Shown here: positions 1 through 8,914 of the stretch, one piece after another | Position numbering within the stretch: the stretch's first letter is position 1 | Layout of the letters: each line of letters opens with the position of its first letter | The notes under the pieces: model-generated | Told to the model about the DNA's origin: nothing | What the model saw: only the letters and a program-made list of their open reading frames with translations | The model's database searches: none | DNA from: JAGNDO01 sp963704975 | Lineage (GTDB): Bacteria > Chloroflexota > Anaerolineae > Caldilineales > Caldilineaceae | NCBI GenBank assembly: GCA_963704975.1 | Contig: CAVPIK010000006.1 | Location: 186,001-250,000 of the forward strand | Reading direction: 5' to 3' | DNA: 64,000 nucleotides | Translations under genes and position numbers: made by a program

Positions 1-376
1 AGCATGAGCCAGGACAACGCCCAGGCTTGGACAACCCTGGCCCCGGCCTTGGCTGGCAACGTGGCCGTGGTGGAATTGCTGCCCGTCAGCGGACAGCCCG
101 GTGCCGTCTTCGCCCTGGCCGCCAACAGCCGCACGCCCCTGGCTCTGGGCAGCGCCCCAGTCGCCCCGGTGATGGCAGTCGCAGCCGCCGCCCCGGTGAT
201 GGTCGCCCAGCCCGCCGCTCCGGCCACCAATTGGCTGGCCTGGATGATCGCTGGTCTGGCTGGCCCTAGCCTTGGCCTTCGCCACTGGCACGGACATCTT
301 CCGTCGCTGGGGTCGCAAGCCAGTCTTCGGCAAGAACGACGGGAAGCCAACCCCTGTGCGGGTCAGCCACAAATAG
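1..376 (+). CDS. C-terminal fragment of a membrane-anchored protein (5' end outside window)
   Basis: The reading frame enters from the left edge, so only the C-terminal part is seen. It is rich in Ala, Val and Pro, then reaches a hydrophobic segment near base 235-285 and a basic tail containing FRRWGRKP, which looks like a single C-terminal membrane anchor with a cytoplasmic positive tail. The open frame from base 4 loses the anchor at about base 255-265. Moving by one base gives a continuous hydrophobic helix, the basic tail and a stop at 374-376, so I place one indel there. Function is not recognisable from this fragment. LPVSG occurs early but lies too far from the membrane span for a standard sortase signal. 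Confidence 0.5.
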
Positions 377-400
377 GCTTTTCTTTCCCAAACCAACAAA

Positions 401-440
401 CGCAAAAGCGCCCGGTGATTAATCACCGGGCGCTTTTGCG
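401..440. terminator. Perfect 20+20 bp palindrome, bidirectional terminator
   Basis: Two 20-base arms are exact reverse complements with no loop, flanked by A4 and T4 runs inside the arms (AAAAGCGCCC...GGGCGCTTTT). It lies between the plus-strand fragment ending at 376 and the minus-strand MFS gene ending at 461, so it can terminate both convergent transcripts. Confidence 0.85.
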
Positions 441-460
441 CTGTCTCTGCCAGTCACCCC

Positions 461-1703
461 CTACGGGGCGATGATGCCGGGGTCCCGACGCAGAAGGCGC
501 AGATAGATGGGCACGATGGGGGCCAGGATCAGCGCGCCCAGGGAGAGGGCCACCCGCAGGGAGTAGAGATTGCCGATGTAGCCCACGGGCGGACCGCCGA
601 CGATCTGGCCCACGGCGTTGAGTTGGCCCTCAAAGGAGATGACCGTGGCCCGCACGTTGGCGTCGATGTGCTGGTTGATCCAGGCCATGTGCAGGGGATA
701 GGTCACGGAGCGCACCACGCCCACGGTCCAGAAGGCGATTAGGGCCAGGACCAGGTTCCCGCTCAAGCTGAAGAGCAGGATTGCCGCCCATCATCACCAG
801 GTGGATGGTGAGCAAGGCGCGCACCAGGGTGCGGCTCTGCTCCGTGTCCACCACCCGGCGCACCACGCCGGCGGCGCCCAAGGTCAGCAGCATGGAGACG
901 GCGCTGATCAGGCCGAACCAGACCACGGGGTCCAGGTTGCCCAGGCTGGGCAGGTCGAAGGTTTGCAGCAGATAGGGGGTCCACAGGCGGTCCCAGCCCT
1001 CGCTGTACATGCCATAGATGGTGGTGATGGCCAGGATGGTGAGGAGGACGGGCCGCAGGCGCACCAGGGCCAGCCCGCTTTTCAAGGTGTGGCCCATCTG
1101 CTGCCAGGAGGTGCGATCCGCCGCCGGGGTGGGCTGAAAACCGTCCTCGCTCATCATCACCGCCATCACCCCGGCCAGCACGAAGAACATCAACCCGCCC
1201 AAGAAGATGGGCAGGCGGATATCAACAAAGCTGGCCAATCCCACGCTCAGGCCGATGCCCAGCAGCCCGCCCACCCGGCTGGCCTGGGTGGCGCGCAGGA
1301 AGAGTTCGCCCGTGGGCAGATCGTCTCCGGCCGCGGCCATTTCGTCGATGATCCAGGCTTCCATGGCCCCGCTGGTGAAGGTGGCCCCGATGCCCCACAG
1401 CACTTGGGCGAGCAGCACGGCCCAGAAGCGGGGGATGGCCTCGACCATGAAACCAACCCCGATCAGCCCAAAGCCGATCAGCACGGAGAGCTTGCGGCTG
1501 CGCACGTCGGCCACAATGCCGGTGGGCACCTCGAAGAGGAAGTAGGCGACTTCCAACGTGGTGCCCACCAGCACAAGTTGCAGGGGATTCAACCCCACCA
1601 CCGTGGCCTGATAGACCATGTTGACCGTGAAGACCAGGGAGAAGAAGAGACTCTGCGCCCCGCTCATCCACAGATAGACCGTGCGGGGTGAGGTTCGCCT
1701 CAT
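461..1703 (-). CDS. Major facilitator superfamily transporter
   Basis: About 410 aa with regularly spaced hydrophobic segments consistent with 12 membrane spans. The loop after the second span has GIVADVRSRK, matching MFS motif A (G-x3-D-x3-R-K), so this is an inner-membrane secondary transporter, probably an efflux protein. The substrate cannot be told. The frame breaks near 775: dropping one C from AATCCTG joins the first 310 aa to the C-terminal 100 aa ending at 461. The start ATG at 1703 overlaps by four bases the stop of the GNAT gene upstream (1700), which indicates translational coupling. Confidence 0.8.
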
Positions 1704-2752
1704 GCAGCCGCCGCCTCGGCCACGGAGGCATGGATGCTTTCCATGCTGCGCACCTCGATTTCGTCCAGGATGGTGGGGTCAATCACCTTGTGATAGTGGA
1801 CCCCGGCGGGTTGAGGCTCGTAGCCCAGTTGCAGGTTGATCTGATACATGGGGTTGTGTTCCTCGTTGCCCGTCAGGATAGACTTTGTGCCCTGGGATCT
1901 GGCCCACTCGATGGCGTGGACCTTGAGGGCGATGGCCGCGCCCCGACGGCGATAGGCCCGGCGCACGGTGGTGAAGCCAGTGAACAGTTGGGTCATCTCC
2001 CCGCTGGCCATGAGGAGTTGGGTCAGGCCCGCATAGCGCCGCGTCCCATTGCGCTCATCAACAGCCACAAAACAACCATCAGGCAGATAGTCAGGTGCAG
2101 TGAAGATTCGATCCGTAAACTCCTGGAATGAAAGCCGGGTAGGCGTATCAGGCTGAGGTTCATCCTGGGTTCCCTCCCAATCCAGATCATAAAGACGCTC
2201 TTTCCAGTCCAGGTCCATTGTAGAGAGGTCTCGATAAGAATAGATGCGCAGACCGTGGTCGGCTAATCCCTGTACTTGGCGGCTGAAGCGACTGGGATCG
2301 AAACTCGCCACATCCAGCTTGGAGAGGGGCCAACGCATGAGCGGGCCGTCAAAGCCTCGCTGGGCCAGGAAGCGATGAGCGTCCGCATAGTCCTCCCGAG
2401 TATCGCTCTCGATCAGCCGGGGAGCGATCTCCCGGTCATTCAGTTGCTGCATGATGTACTCGTAGGCTTGGCTGCCCACACCCTTTCCCCTGTGTTCGGG
2501 TAGCACGTCGATTCTCATGCCGTACTTGCCAGGGCGATAGGCCCAGTAGTTTTCCTGATAGATGGCATACCCCACAGGTTGGCCGTCCACCTCCAGAATC
2601 AACCGTTGGCACAGATAGTTCGGGTTGCGCACACGATCGAAATAGGCGAACATCTCAGATGTCAGTATCTCATCGGGCCAGACGATGTTGTGGATGTGGG
2701 CCAAAGTGTTGTAGTCGGTCTCATCCTTGACGAAAGGTCGAATAGCAATCAT
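1700..2752 (-). CDS. Tandem-domain GNAT family N-acetyltransferase
   Basis: About 350 aa with two GNAT folds. The first has the acetyl-CoA loop HRGKGVGS near residue 93. The second, near residue 265, has the degenerate RRAYRRRGAA loop. Members of this two-domain group acetylate small molecules or peptides with acetyl-CoA, but the acceptor is unknown. The start MIAIRP at 2752 is chosen because GAGGAG, inside the 3' end of rsgA, sits about 10 bases upstream. The alternative ATG at 2770 overlaps the rsgA stop and has no clear Shine-Dalgarno. It lies between rsgA and the MFS gene in one minus-strand run. Confidence 0.8.
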   Translation of the reverse strand: MIAIRPFVKDETDYNTLAHIHNIVWPDEILTSEMFAYFDRVRNPNYLCQRLILEVDGQPVGYAIYQENYWAYRPGKYGMRIDVLPEHRGKGVGSQAYEYIMQQLNDREIAPRLIESDTREDYADAHRFLAQRGFDGPLMRWPLSKLDVASFDPSRFSRQVQGLADHGLRIYSYRDLSTMDLDWKERLYDLDWEGTQDEPQPDTPTRLSFQEFTDRIFTAPDYLPDGCFVAVDERNGTRRYAGLTQLLMASGEMTQLFTGFTTVRRAYRRRGAAIALKVHAIEWARSQGTKSILTGNEEHNPMYQINLQLGYEPQPAGVHYHKVIDPTILDEIEVRSMESIHASVAEAAAA

Positions 2753-2756
2753 AGGT

Positions 2757-4050
2757 TTATAGCTCCTCATAGATTTTCACATAACTCTTGTAGCGGCTGG
2801 GGGCGATGAGGCCATCGGCCACGCCTGCCCGCACTGCGCAGTTGGGTTCGTGGCGGTGGCTGCAATCGCCGAAGCGGCAGCCCCCGGCCAGATCCGCCAC
2901 CTCGGGGAAGAAGGCGGCCAGTTCGGTGGGGCGCAGACCGGCCACGCCGAAGTCTCGGATGCCGGGGGTGTCCACCACGGCGGTGCGGCCATCCACCCGC
3001 AGGAAGGTGGCCTGGGTGGTGGTGTGCTTGCCCTCGTGGCGGCGCTCGCTGGTCTCCCCCGTGCGCAGGTTCAGCCCTGGGAAGATGGCCGAGAGCAAGG
3101 TGGACTTGCCCACGCCGGAGAGACCGGAGAGCACGCTGGTCTGGTTGACCATGAGCAGGCGCACGGCGTCCAGCCCGGCCCCGGTGACGGCGCTGGTCAT
3201 GACCACCGCATAGCCCAAGGCCCGATAGGGGGCCATCATGGCGTGGCATTCGGCCAGATCTTCCGCCAGGTCGATCTTGTTGATGCAGATGGTGGCGGTC
3301 AGCCGGAAGCGCTCGGCGGCGATCAGGTAGCGGTCGATCAACTCCAGCCACAGGGCCGGTTCCCGCCAGGCGGAGACGATGAGCAGTTGGTCCACGTTGG
3401 CGGCGATGGCCTGTTGCAGATGGCCGGCGAAGACATCGGGCCGGGCCAGGACCGTGCGCCGGGGCAGCACCTCCTCCACCACGCCGCCCCCCACGCCGTC
3501 CAGGGTGATGACGACCCGGTCGCCCACGATCACCGGCTGGGTGTAGAGGCTGCGCTGGGCGAGCAGGCTGCCCCGCACGGTGCAGAGGAGGGTCTCATCC
3601 GCCCCCACGTCCCCCACCCGATCGGTTGTTTGATCTGCCAAGGCCACTCGACAGAGACTGTTGCTGTTTTCCAAAACAACCCCGATGGGACCAGAGGGTT
3701 CCGGTTCCGACGGTGGTATCCGGCTGGGCAGATCCGGCGGCAAGGGACTGGGCGATGGTGGCGGCATCCGCGCCCGGCTCGGCGTAGATGGCCTGTTCCA
3801 GGGTGCGGCGGCGCTCCCGCTCGTCCAGGGGCATGACCCGTTCGGCCTGGGCATAGTCCACTTCATCCCAGGCTTCCGGGTCGTCGGGCAGCCAGTCTCG
3901 GCGGCGGGCGGGCTTGGGTTCATAGCCCCGCTTGATCTTTTTGTTGACGGCTTGCAGCTTGCGTCGCCGCTCGCCTTTTTGCATCTGTTCCATGTGTCGC
4001 TCGGCTGTCGCTTGGTAGCTATCGCGATCGTTTGTCTTGGGTTTAGACAT
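2757..4050 (-). CDS. rsgA: Small ribosomal subunit biogenesis GTPase RsgA
   Basis: Circularly permuted GTPase that assists late 30S maturation. The G motifs appear in the permuted order NKIDL (G4), GLSGVGKSTLL (G1, P-loop), DTPG (G3). They are followed by a zinc-binding C-x5-C-x-H-x5-C unit (CRFGDCSHRHEPNC) near the C terminus. An OB-fold region precedes the GTPase. The protein has a charged ~100-aa N-terminal extension (MSKPKTNDRD..., including RRRDWLPDDPEAW) in another frame; one indel near 3700-3740 connects it to the OB/GTPase part. I therefore start at 4050. The end is 4 bases before the GNAT start. Confidence 0.88.
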
Positions 4051-4140
4051 GGGTGTTGGTTTTCTCCAGAATAAGCCCGGCGATTTGCCAGGGCTGTTGT
4101 TCGGTTGGTTGCTTGTAAAACCGGGCGTATTTGAAGAAAA

Positions 4141-4173
4141 CAAAAACGCCCACGGCGGATACCCGTGGGCGTT
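4141..4173 (-). terminator. Rho-independent terminator 2 downstream of the 20-aa peptide gene
   Basis: Perfect 11-bp stem (AACGCCCACGG / CCGTGGGCGTT) with a 7-base loop, followed on the minus strand by TTTTTG. A further imperfect 13-bp hairpin (4193-4228, arms CAGGTCTTGCCGG and CCGGGCAGACCTG) lies between this and the first terminator. The pair insulates rsgA from the peptide gene. Confidence 0.75.
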
Positions 4174-4264
4174 ACGATGGACCTTGTTTTACCAGGTCTT
4201 GCCGGAGAGGTTTGACCGGGCAGACCTGTTTCCAGGGACCGTCCGGGTCAAAAATCAAGGCACA

Positions 4265-4300
4265 AAAATAGCCACGGGTATGCGATTAGCACCCGTGGCT
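4265..4300 (-). terminator. Rho-independent terminator 1 of the 20-aa peptide gene
   Basis: 10-bp perfect stem (AGCCACGGGT / ACCCGTGGCT) with an 11-base loop, followed on the minus strand by ATTTTTG. It sits 33 bases after the stop codon of the small peptide gene. Confidence 0.85.
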
Positions 4301-4332
4301 ACAGAGGTCAATTGAAGTTGGTGTTCGAAGAC

Positions 4333-4395
4333 CTAGCTGTAGAGCGACAGGCGCGCATTTTGGATGACGACTTGCACAGAAATGATTTTTGCCAT
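4333..4395 (-). CDS. 20-aa peptide gene of unknown function
   Basis: Sequence MAKIISVQVVIQNARLSLYS and then TAG. It is too short for usual gene callers, but every expression signal is present. A consensus Shine-Dalgarno AAGGAGG lies 7 bases before the ATG. A -35/-10 pair with exact 17-bp spacing lies 65-95 bases upstream. A strong intrinsic terminator follows the stop. The peptide has a beta-prone Val/Ile core and a polar Arg/Ser/Tyr tail, with no Cys and no obvious signal peptide. It could be a signalling peptide, a leader or RiPP-like precursor, a toxin, or a regulatory leader ORF for a structured RNA. No modifying enzyme or transporter is adjacent, and the function is not recognised. Confidence 0.6.
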   Translation of the reverse strand: MAKIISVQVVIQNARLSLYS

Positions 4396-4460
4396 CTTTA
4401 CGCCTCCTTGGTGAAACTCAACAAAAGGTCGGACTGGTTTGAACAAATCACAACTTTGAT

Positions 4461-4489
4461 ACAATAGCAGACTTTTCGGGCTACGTCAA
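4461..4489 (-). promoter_or_regulatory. Sigma70-type promoter for the 20-aa peptide gene
   Basis: Minus strand -35 TTGACG (4489-4484), 17-bp spacer, -10 TATTGT (4466-4461). The predicted leader to the ATG at 4395 is about 60 nt. Confidence 0.75.
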
Positions 4490-4517
4490 GGACCAATTTT
4501 TTTAGGTCACCCGATCC

Positions 4518-5054
4518 CTACTTCAAAAACTGCCAGGCGGTGGCCAGGGCCAGACCGGTGAAGATGAGCATGGACAGGGAGAACAAAGTGAAGGGCAGAC
4601 CAAAAAAGACCCCGACAACGTTCCCGACGATCACGCCCAGGATCACGCCGGCCAGGGCGAAGTAGCGCAGATAGCGGCCCCGTCGTCGCCCCACGGCCTT
4701 GCGGATGATCTGGGCCAAGATGCTGCCTGCACTGCTGCCGCCGATGAAGGCGATGATCAGGCCGAAGAAGCCGAACATGTTGATCAACAGCCCGACGATG
4801 GGGGCGGCCACGGCGGACACGCCAAAGCCCACGCCAAAGGCAATGGGATTGTCCATGGTCACGGCGTTGAAATAGACCGCCTGCTGGCCGCGGATGCACT
4901 CTTTGCAGCGATAGCCCACGTCCGTGAGCACAGCGCATTTCATGCAGATGGGCTTTTCGCACTTATTGCAGCGCAGCAGGGTTTCCGTTTCGGGATGGTT
5001 GGCACAATACAGGGTGTCGGGCAGGGTGTCGATGGGTTCGGGTGTTGGATTCAT
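4518..5054 (-). CDS. B-box-type zinc finger membrane protein
   Basis: 178 aa. The N-terminal 60 residues contain paired Cys/His ligands (YCANHPETETLLRCNKC, PICMKC, YRCKEC) typical of a B-box zinc finger. Four hydrophobic segments follow, separated by a basic RRRGRY loop, and the protein ends near AWQFLK. This architecture recurs in Chloroflexota and Actinobacteria as an uncharacterised membrane protein, and no enzymatic motif is visible. The upstream region 5055-5105 contains ATTGGTTG-like short repeats and separates it from nadK. Confidence 0.75.
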   Translation of the reverse strand: MNPTPEPIDTLPDTLYCANHPETETLLRCNKCEKPICMKCAVLTDVGYRCKECIRGQQAVYFNAVTMDNPIAFGVGFGVSAVAAPIVGLLINMFGFFGLIIAFIGGSSAGSILAQIIRKAVGRRRGRYLRYFALAGVILGVIVGNVVGVFFGLPFTLFSLSMLIFTGLALATAWQFLK

Positions 5055-5113
5055 GTTGATTGGTTGCTTTGGTGATTGGTTGATTTAGCGATTGGGCGAT
5101 TGACGTTCCCGCC

Positions 5114-5995
5114 TCACACGGTCCATTTGAGTTTGTCCATCAGGGCCTGATAGAAATAGCTTCGGCTGCGGATCCGGATGAAGCGGGCCATGTGGGGGCT
5201 GCCGACGACGATGATCTCGTCGTCTTCCTTGAGGACGATCTCGAATTGACCGTCCACGGTCAGTATAGCCTCATGATCGGTTTCAACCTGTAAGCGTACT
5301 TCTGCTCCTTCGGAGAGAACCAATGCCCGATCCATGCTCAGATGGGGGGCCACGGGGATCACCAGGATATTGCGCAGTTCCGGCGGCAGGATGGGGCCGC
5401 CGGCGGCCAGGGCATAGGCCGTGCTGCCCGTGGGCGTGGCGATCACAATCCCATCGCACACATAGGTGGTCAGGAAGCCCTCATCCAGCCAGGCGCTGAC
5501 TCGCACCACCCGGGCCAGACTGCCCCGGCTGATCACCACATCGTTCAGGGCGTCGTATTCCGCCCGCACGGGACGGGTGCCGTCGGTGGTCATCTGCTCC
5601 ACCCGCACCCGCACCATCAAGCGCTCTTCGGTCCAATAGTCCCCGGCCAACATCTTCTTCAGGGGCTGCTGCCAATCATCCGGGAAGACCTCGGCCAGAA
5701 AGCCCAGCCGCCCCATCTTGACGCCCAACATGGGCACATCATAGGCCGCGCCCATGCGGGCCGCCCGCAATAGGGTGCCATCCCCGCCCAGGGTGATGAT
5801 CAAGTCCATGTCGGCCAAATAGGGCAACATGGCCTCCGGCTCCCAGGCCGAGCCTTGGCGAATCTCGGACAAGCCGTAGGATCGCAAAAATGTCGCAATT
5901 TGATCCGCCAAGGCCAGGGATTCGGGTTTGTGGGGATGATGGAGAATGGCGATACGTTGAAAGGGAAGGGAGGCGGATTGGGCCTGCTGTGTCAT
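5114..5995 (-). CDS. nadK: NAD kinase
   Basis: Phosphorylates NAD to NADP in the cytoplasm. The GGDGT phosphate-binding motif is at about residue 70. NDVVISRG near 150 and the glycine-rich ATPTGSTAYALAAGGP near 185 complete the family signature. At 293 aa it has normal length and no frame break. I prefer the ATG at 5995 (MTQQAQ) to the one at 6010, which lacks a ribosome site, though GGTG ahead of 5995 is also weak. It is divergent from the metallophosphoesterase at 6224. Confidence 0.92.
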   Translation of the reverse strand: MTQQAQSASLPFQRIAILHHPHKPESLALADQIATFLRSYGLSEIRQGSAWEPEAMLPYLADMDLIITLGGDGTLLRAARMGAAYDVPMLGVKMGRLGFLAEVFPDDWQQPLKKMLAGDYWTEERLMVRVRVEQMTTDGTRPVRAEYDALNDVVISRGSLARVVRVSAWLDEGFLTTYVCDGIVIATPTGSTAYALAAGGPILPPELRNILVIPVAPHLSMDRALVLSEGAEVRLQVETDHEAILTVDGQFEIVLKEDDEIIVVGSPHMARFIRIRSRSYFYQALMDKLKWTV

Positions 5996-6223
5996 GGGAT
6001 CACCGATCATCGGTTGGGGTCACACGAGAAATGGATGGTTAACTCATCGTTGAGTCATCATAGAACAGGGGCAGGAATCCGTCAAATCATCCGGCTAAAT
6101 CGGACAAAATCGTTCGGCCACTTTTGGGGTAATGGGATGGTCTAGCGGTCGGCTTTGTGCTATGATGACGGTGGGCTGCCGTTTGCCCTTGCCGATCGTC
6201 CTGCTATCCCATAGGTGATTCCC

Positions 6224-7033
6224 ATGCGCATCCTCATTCTCTCGGATATCCACGCCAACTTGACCGCCCTGGAGACGGTCTTTGCCGCCGCCCAGGGGGA
6301 GTACGACGCGGTCTGGTGCCTGGGCGATGTCCTGGGCTATGGGCCGCGGCCCAACGAGTGCGTGGAGATGGTGCGGGAAAAGGTGGAGTTGTGCGTGATC
6401 GGCAACCACGATTGGGCCGTGCTGGGCCGGGCGGGCATCAACGTGGATGATTTCAACCCCCAGGCCCGGCAAGCGGTGCTGTGGACACGGAATGCCCTGA
6501 ACGCCAAAAACCGCGCCTATTTGGACAGTCTGCCCGACGAACCCGTCTCGCCCGAGGATGCGCCGGACTTTTTGATCACCCACGCCAGCCCCCGAGAACC
6601 GGTGTGGGAATACATTCTCTCGCCGGGCATTGCCTTGGAGAATTTTGCCGTTTTCGATCAATCTTTCTGTTTGGTGGGGCATACCCACAAACCGGCCATC
6701 TACCGCTGGCAAGGTCACGCCATCCCCGCTGCGGATCCAGAAGCGGCCACCGCCTCATCGGCGGGCTACGTGGCCACGGTTCACCATCTGCAACCCCAGG
6801 TCGGCGTCCCCTACAACCTGGATGCCGACCCGGCCCACCGGTTGATCCTCAACCCCGGCAGTGTGGGCCAGCCCAGGGACAACGATGCCCGAGCCGCCTA
6901 CGCCATTTTGGATCTGGCCCAGCGCACGTGGTGCAATCACCGGGTGGCCTATCCGATCGACCTGACCCAAAGCCAGATGCGCAGCGCCGGTCTGCCCAAG
7001 CGGCTGATCGACCGGCTCAGTTTTGGCTGGTAG
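6224..7033 (+). CDS. Metallophosphoesterase (YfcE/MJ0936-like)
   Basis: 269 aa calcineurin-like phosphoesterase with all metal-ligand blocks in order: SDIHAN (D-x-H), GDVLGYG (GD-x2-G), GNHD, THAS and GHTH. The family hydrolyses phosphodiesters or phosphomonoesters with two divalent metals; the physiological substrate is not predictable. A 40-aa insert between GHTH and the final LNPGSVGQPRD block is larger than in minimal members. The ATG at 6224 is chosen over the GTG at 6215 because it begins the MRILILSDIH strand directly. Confidence 0.87.
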   Translation: MRILILSDIHANLTALETVFAAAQGEYDAVWCLGDVLGYGPRPNECVEMVREKVELCVIGNHDWAVLGRAGINVDDFNPQARQAVLWTRNALNAKNRAYLDSLPDEPVSPEDAPDFLITHASPREPVWEYILSPGIALENFAVFDQSFCLVGHTHKPAIYRWQGHAIPAADPEAATASSAGYVATVHHLQPQVGVPYNLDADPAHRLILNPGSVGQPRDNDARAAYAILDLAQRTWCNHRVAYPIDLTQSQMRSAGLPKRLIDRLSFGW

Positions 7034-7050
7034 GGATGACAATGACAAAA

Positions 7051-7080
7051 CGGCAGCGCCCACAGATGTGAGCGCTGCCG
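7051..7080. terminator. Hairpin between convergent metallophosphoesterase and slyD genes
   Basis: Stem CGGCAGCGC / GCGCTGCCG with a 12-base loop. On the minus strand it is followed by TTTTGTCATT, which makes it a plausible terminator for the slyD transcript. The plus side has no T-run. Confidence 0.6.
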
Positions 7081-7180
7081 TAGGGTTGGAACATCTGATG
7101 TCCGCAGGGGGCTGACGTCTGGCAAGCCGATGTCAGCCATATCCGGAGAGGGTGACGGAGAATCCGCTCACCGCCCCGAA

Positions 7181-7681
7181 TCAGTCATGATCATGGCCTT
7201 CGCCGTGGACGTGACCGTGGTCCAATTCTTCGGCGGTGGCCGCCCGCAGGCTGACGATCCGCACATCGAAATGGAGTGTGACCCCGGCCAGGGGATGGTT
7301 GAAGTCCAGGGTGACCTCGTCTCCATCCACCTCGGTGACCATGGCCTGAAGAACCTGGCCGTCGTCATCCTGAACCTGGATCTCCATGCCCTCTTCCACG
7401 TCCATGTCGTCGGGGAAGGCATCCAGGGGCACAGTCTCCTGGGCCTCCGGTTGATATTCCCCATAGCCCTCTTCCGGTGCTACCACCACATGTTTCTCTT
7501 CGCCGACAGCCATGCCATTCAGGGCCTGTTCCAGACCAGGAATGATTTGGCCAAAGCCTTGCAGAAACTCCAAAGGGGGGTAGCCTTCGTTGGTATCAAT
7601 CAGTTCACCCTCTTCGTCCCGCAGGGTATAATCAATACCAACAACAAGCTGATCTGCTACTAAGGTGGGTAATTGGCTCAT
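7181..7681 (-). CDS. slyD: FKBP-type peptidyl-prolyl isomerase, SlyD-like
   Basis: 166 aa. FKBP half-domains flank an insert-in-flap chaperone domain (EKHVVVAPEEGYGEYQPE...), the SlyD layout, so it should catalyse prolyl isomerisation and act as a folding helper. The tail ends in a His/Asp/Gly stretch (DHGHVHGEGHDHD), the SlyD metal-binding region, which in other bacteria delivers nickel. That would fit the hypA gene elsewhere in the window, but the link is inference. The start at 7681 (MSQLPTL) is 8 bases after the cold-shock gene stop, so the two probably share a transcript. Confidence 0.85.
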   Translation of the reverse strand: MSQLPTLVADQLVVGIDYTLRDEEGELIDTNEGYPPLEFLQGFGQIIPGLEQALNGMAVGEEKHVVVAPEEGYGEYQPEAQETVPLDAFPDDMDVEEGMEIQVQDDDGQVLQAMVTEVDGDEVTLDFNHPLAGVTLHFDVRIVSLRAATAEELDHGHVHGEGHDHD

Positions 7682-7688
7682 CAAGGGG

Positions 7689-7898
7689 CTACAGTTTCGT
7701 AACGTCTTTGGCGGCCAAACCCTTTGCGCCCTGCTCCACCTCAAACTCCACCCGCTGACCCTCGGTCAGGGTGCGGAAGCCTTCGGATTGGATGGCAGAG
7801 TGGTGGACAAAGACATCGTCCCCCGCGTCTCGCTGGATAAAGCCGAAGCCTTTGGCGTCATTAAACCACTTGACGGTGCCGGTTTCCCGTGTACTCAT
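7689..7898 (-). CDS. Cold-shock-domain protein
   Basis: 69 aa, the usual length for the CspA family. RNP1-like GFGFIQ and RNP2-like DVFVHHSAI lie within a single OB-fold that binds single-stranded RNA and DNA. AAGGAG lies 9 bases before the ATG at 7898. Its promoter is about 165 bases upstream, leaving a long structured leader, as is common in this family. SlyD follows 8 bases after the stop. Confidence 0.92.
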   Translation of the reverse strand: MSTRETGTVKWFNDAKGFGFIQRDAGDDVFVHHSAIQSEGFRTLTEGQRVEFEVEQGAKGLAAKDVTKL

Positions 7899-7990
7899 GT
7901 TTCGATTCTCCTTGTTCTGGCGGTTGCCAGGTAGACAAAATGTGGTACGGTTGACAAAGTTGGAAGTTGGGTAGTTTGTTCGAGAAACAG

Positions 7991-8026
7991 AAAAAGCCCA
8001 CCGGGTTTGCAAGTCCGGCAGGCTTT
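7991..8026 (-). promoter_or_regulatory. Terminator-like hairpin in the cold-shock gene leader
   Basis: Imperfect stem (minus strand AAAGCCTGCCGG with CCGGTGGGCTTT) directly followed by TTTTTCTG. It lies between the csp promoter and the csp start codon, so it could act as an attenuator or temperature-responsive leader element. Confidence 0.55.
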
Positions 8027-8067
8027 AAGCGAATTCCGAACAAAAATTACACAAACTTCCAAGAACA

Positions 8068-8096
8068 AGAATATACCTGTTTTTTCGACAAGTCAA
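8068..8096 (-). promoter_or_regulatory. Promoter of the cold-shock gene
   Basis: Minus strand -35 TTGACT (8096-8091), 17-bp spacer, -10 TATTCT (8073-8068). This gives a leader of about 160 nt to the ATG at 7898. Confidence 0.7.
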
Positions 8097-8241
8097 GCCC
8101 CGAAATGTCTTTTTTATGGCTTTCGGCGCATATCCAGCCGATGCGGGAAAGTGTGGGGAATATCCCCGGCCTATGCTAGAATAGAGAACCCTTGGCTCCC
8201 GCTCACACCCTTTTGGCCCTATTTCACAAGGACTCCTGCCA

Positions 8242-8859
8242 ATGGAATCGCTACGTCGTTCCCGCACTGTCAACTGGCCCAATACCCTGACCGTTTTCCG
8301 CACCATCTTGGCCCTGATCATCCCGTGGCTCTTTTTGCAGGAGTCTCTGACCATGCGCCTGTTGGCGGCTGCGCTTTTTGTGGTGGCCGTGATCACGGAC
8401 ATTGTGGATGGACACATGGCCCGCACCTACGATGACATCACCACCTTCGGCAAGATCCTGGACCCCATTGCCGACAAGTTGCTGGTGCTGGGATCGTTTT
8501 TCACCGTGGCCTATCTGGGTGTGGTGCCCTATTGGATTTTGATCCCCATCGTCCTGCGGGAAGTGATCATCACCGTGCTGCGCTTCTATTTCTTGGGCAA
8601 GGGCGTGGCCGTGGCCGCGGTAAAGAGCGGTAAACAGAAGACGATCCTGCAAGCGGTGAGCCTGGGCGGGGCGTTTCTGGTCTTCATGCACCAAGTCTAC
8701 ATGGCCCCGCTCATGGACTCAAGCTTGGCCAACACCTTGGGCATTGTCTATGGGGTGATCATGTACGCCCTGCTGCTTACGGCGCTCTATCAGACCCTCT
8801 ACTCCGGCTTTGATTTCTTCCGGCTGAATTGGGGGTTGTTGACGGGGAAGAAGGGGTAA
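8242..8859 (+). CDS. pgsA: CDP-diacylglycerol-glycerol-3-phosphate 3-phosphatidyltransferase
   Basis: 205-aa integral membrane enzyme of the CDP-alcohol phosphatidyltransferase family, first step of phosphatidylglycerol synthesis. The catalytic signature D-G-x2-A-R-x8-G-x3-D-x3-D is seen as DGHMAR...FGKILDPIAD near residues 57-80. Five to six hydrophobic spans are present. AAGGACT precedes the ATG and TAGAAT upstream (about 8173) may be its -10. Within the family, PgsA is the best fit because of the NWPNTLTVFR start and the length. Confidence 0.88.
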   Translation: MESLRRSRTVNWPNTLTVFRTILALIIPWLFLQESLTMRLLAAALFVVAVITDIVDGHMARTYDDITTFGKILDPIADKLLVLGSFFTVAYLGVVPYWILIPIVLREVIITVLRFYFLGKGVAVAAVKSGKQKTILQAVSLGGAFLVFMHQVYMAPLMDSSLANTLGIVYGVIMYALLLTALYQTLYSGFDFFRLNWGLLTGKKG

Positions 8860-8914
8860 AAGGGCGACAGGATGGCGTTGCCTCCCCGCCTCCCCGCCGC
8901 CTCGTCTCCCCATC

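Noticed and set aside
60..120. LPVSG read as a sortase signal
   Set aside because: The membrane span begins about 45 residues later, whereas sortase signals are directly followed by the hydrophobic segment.
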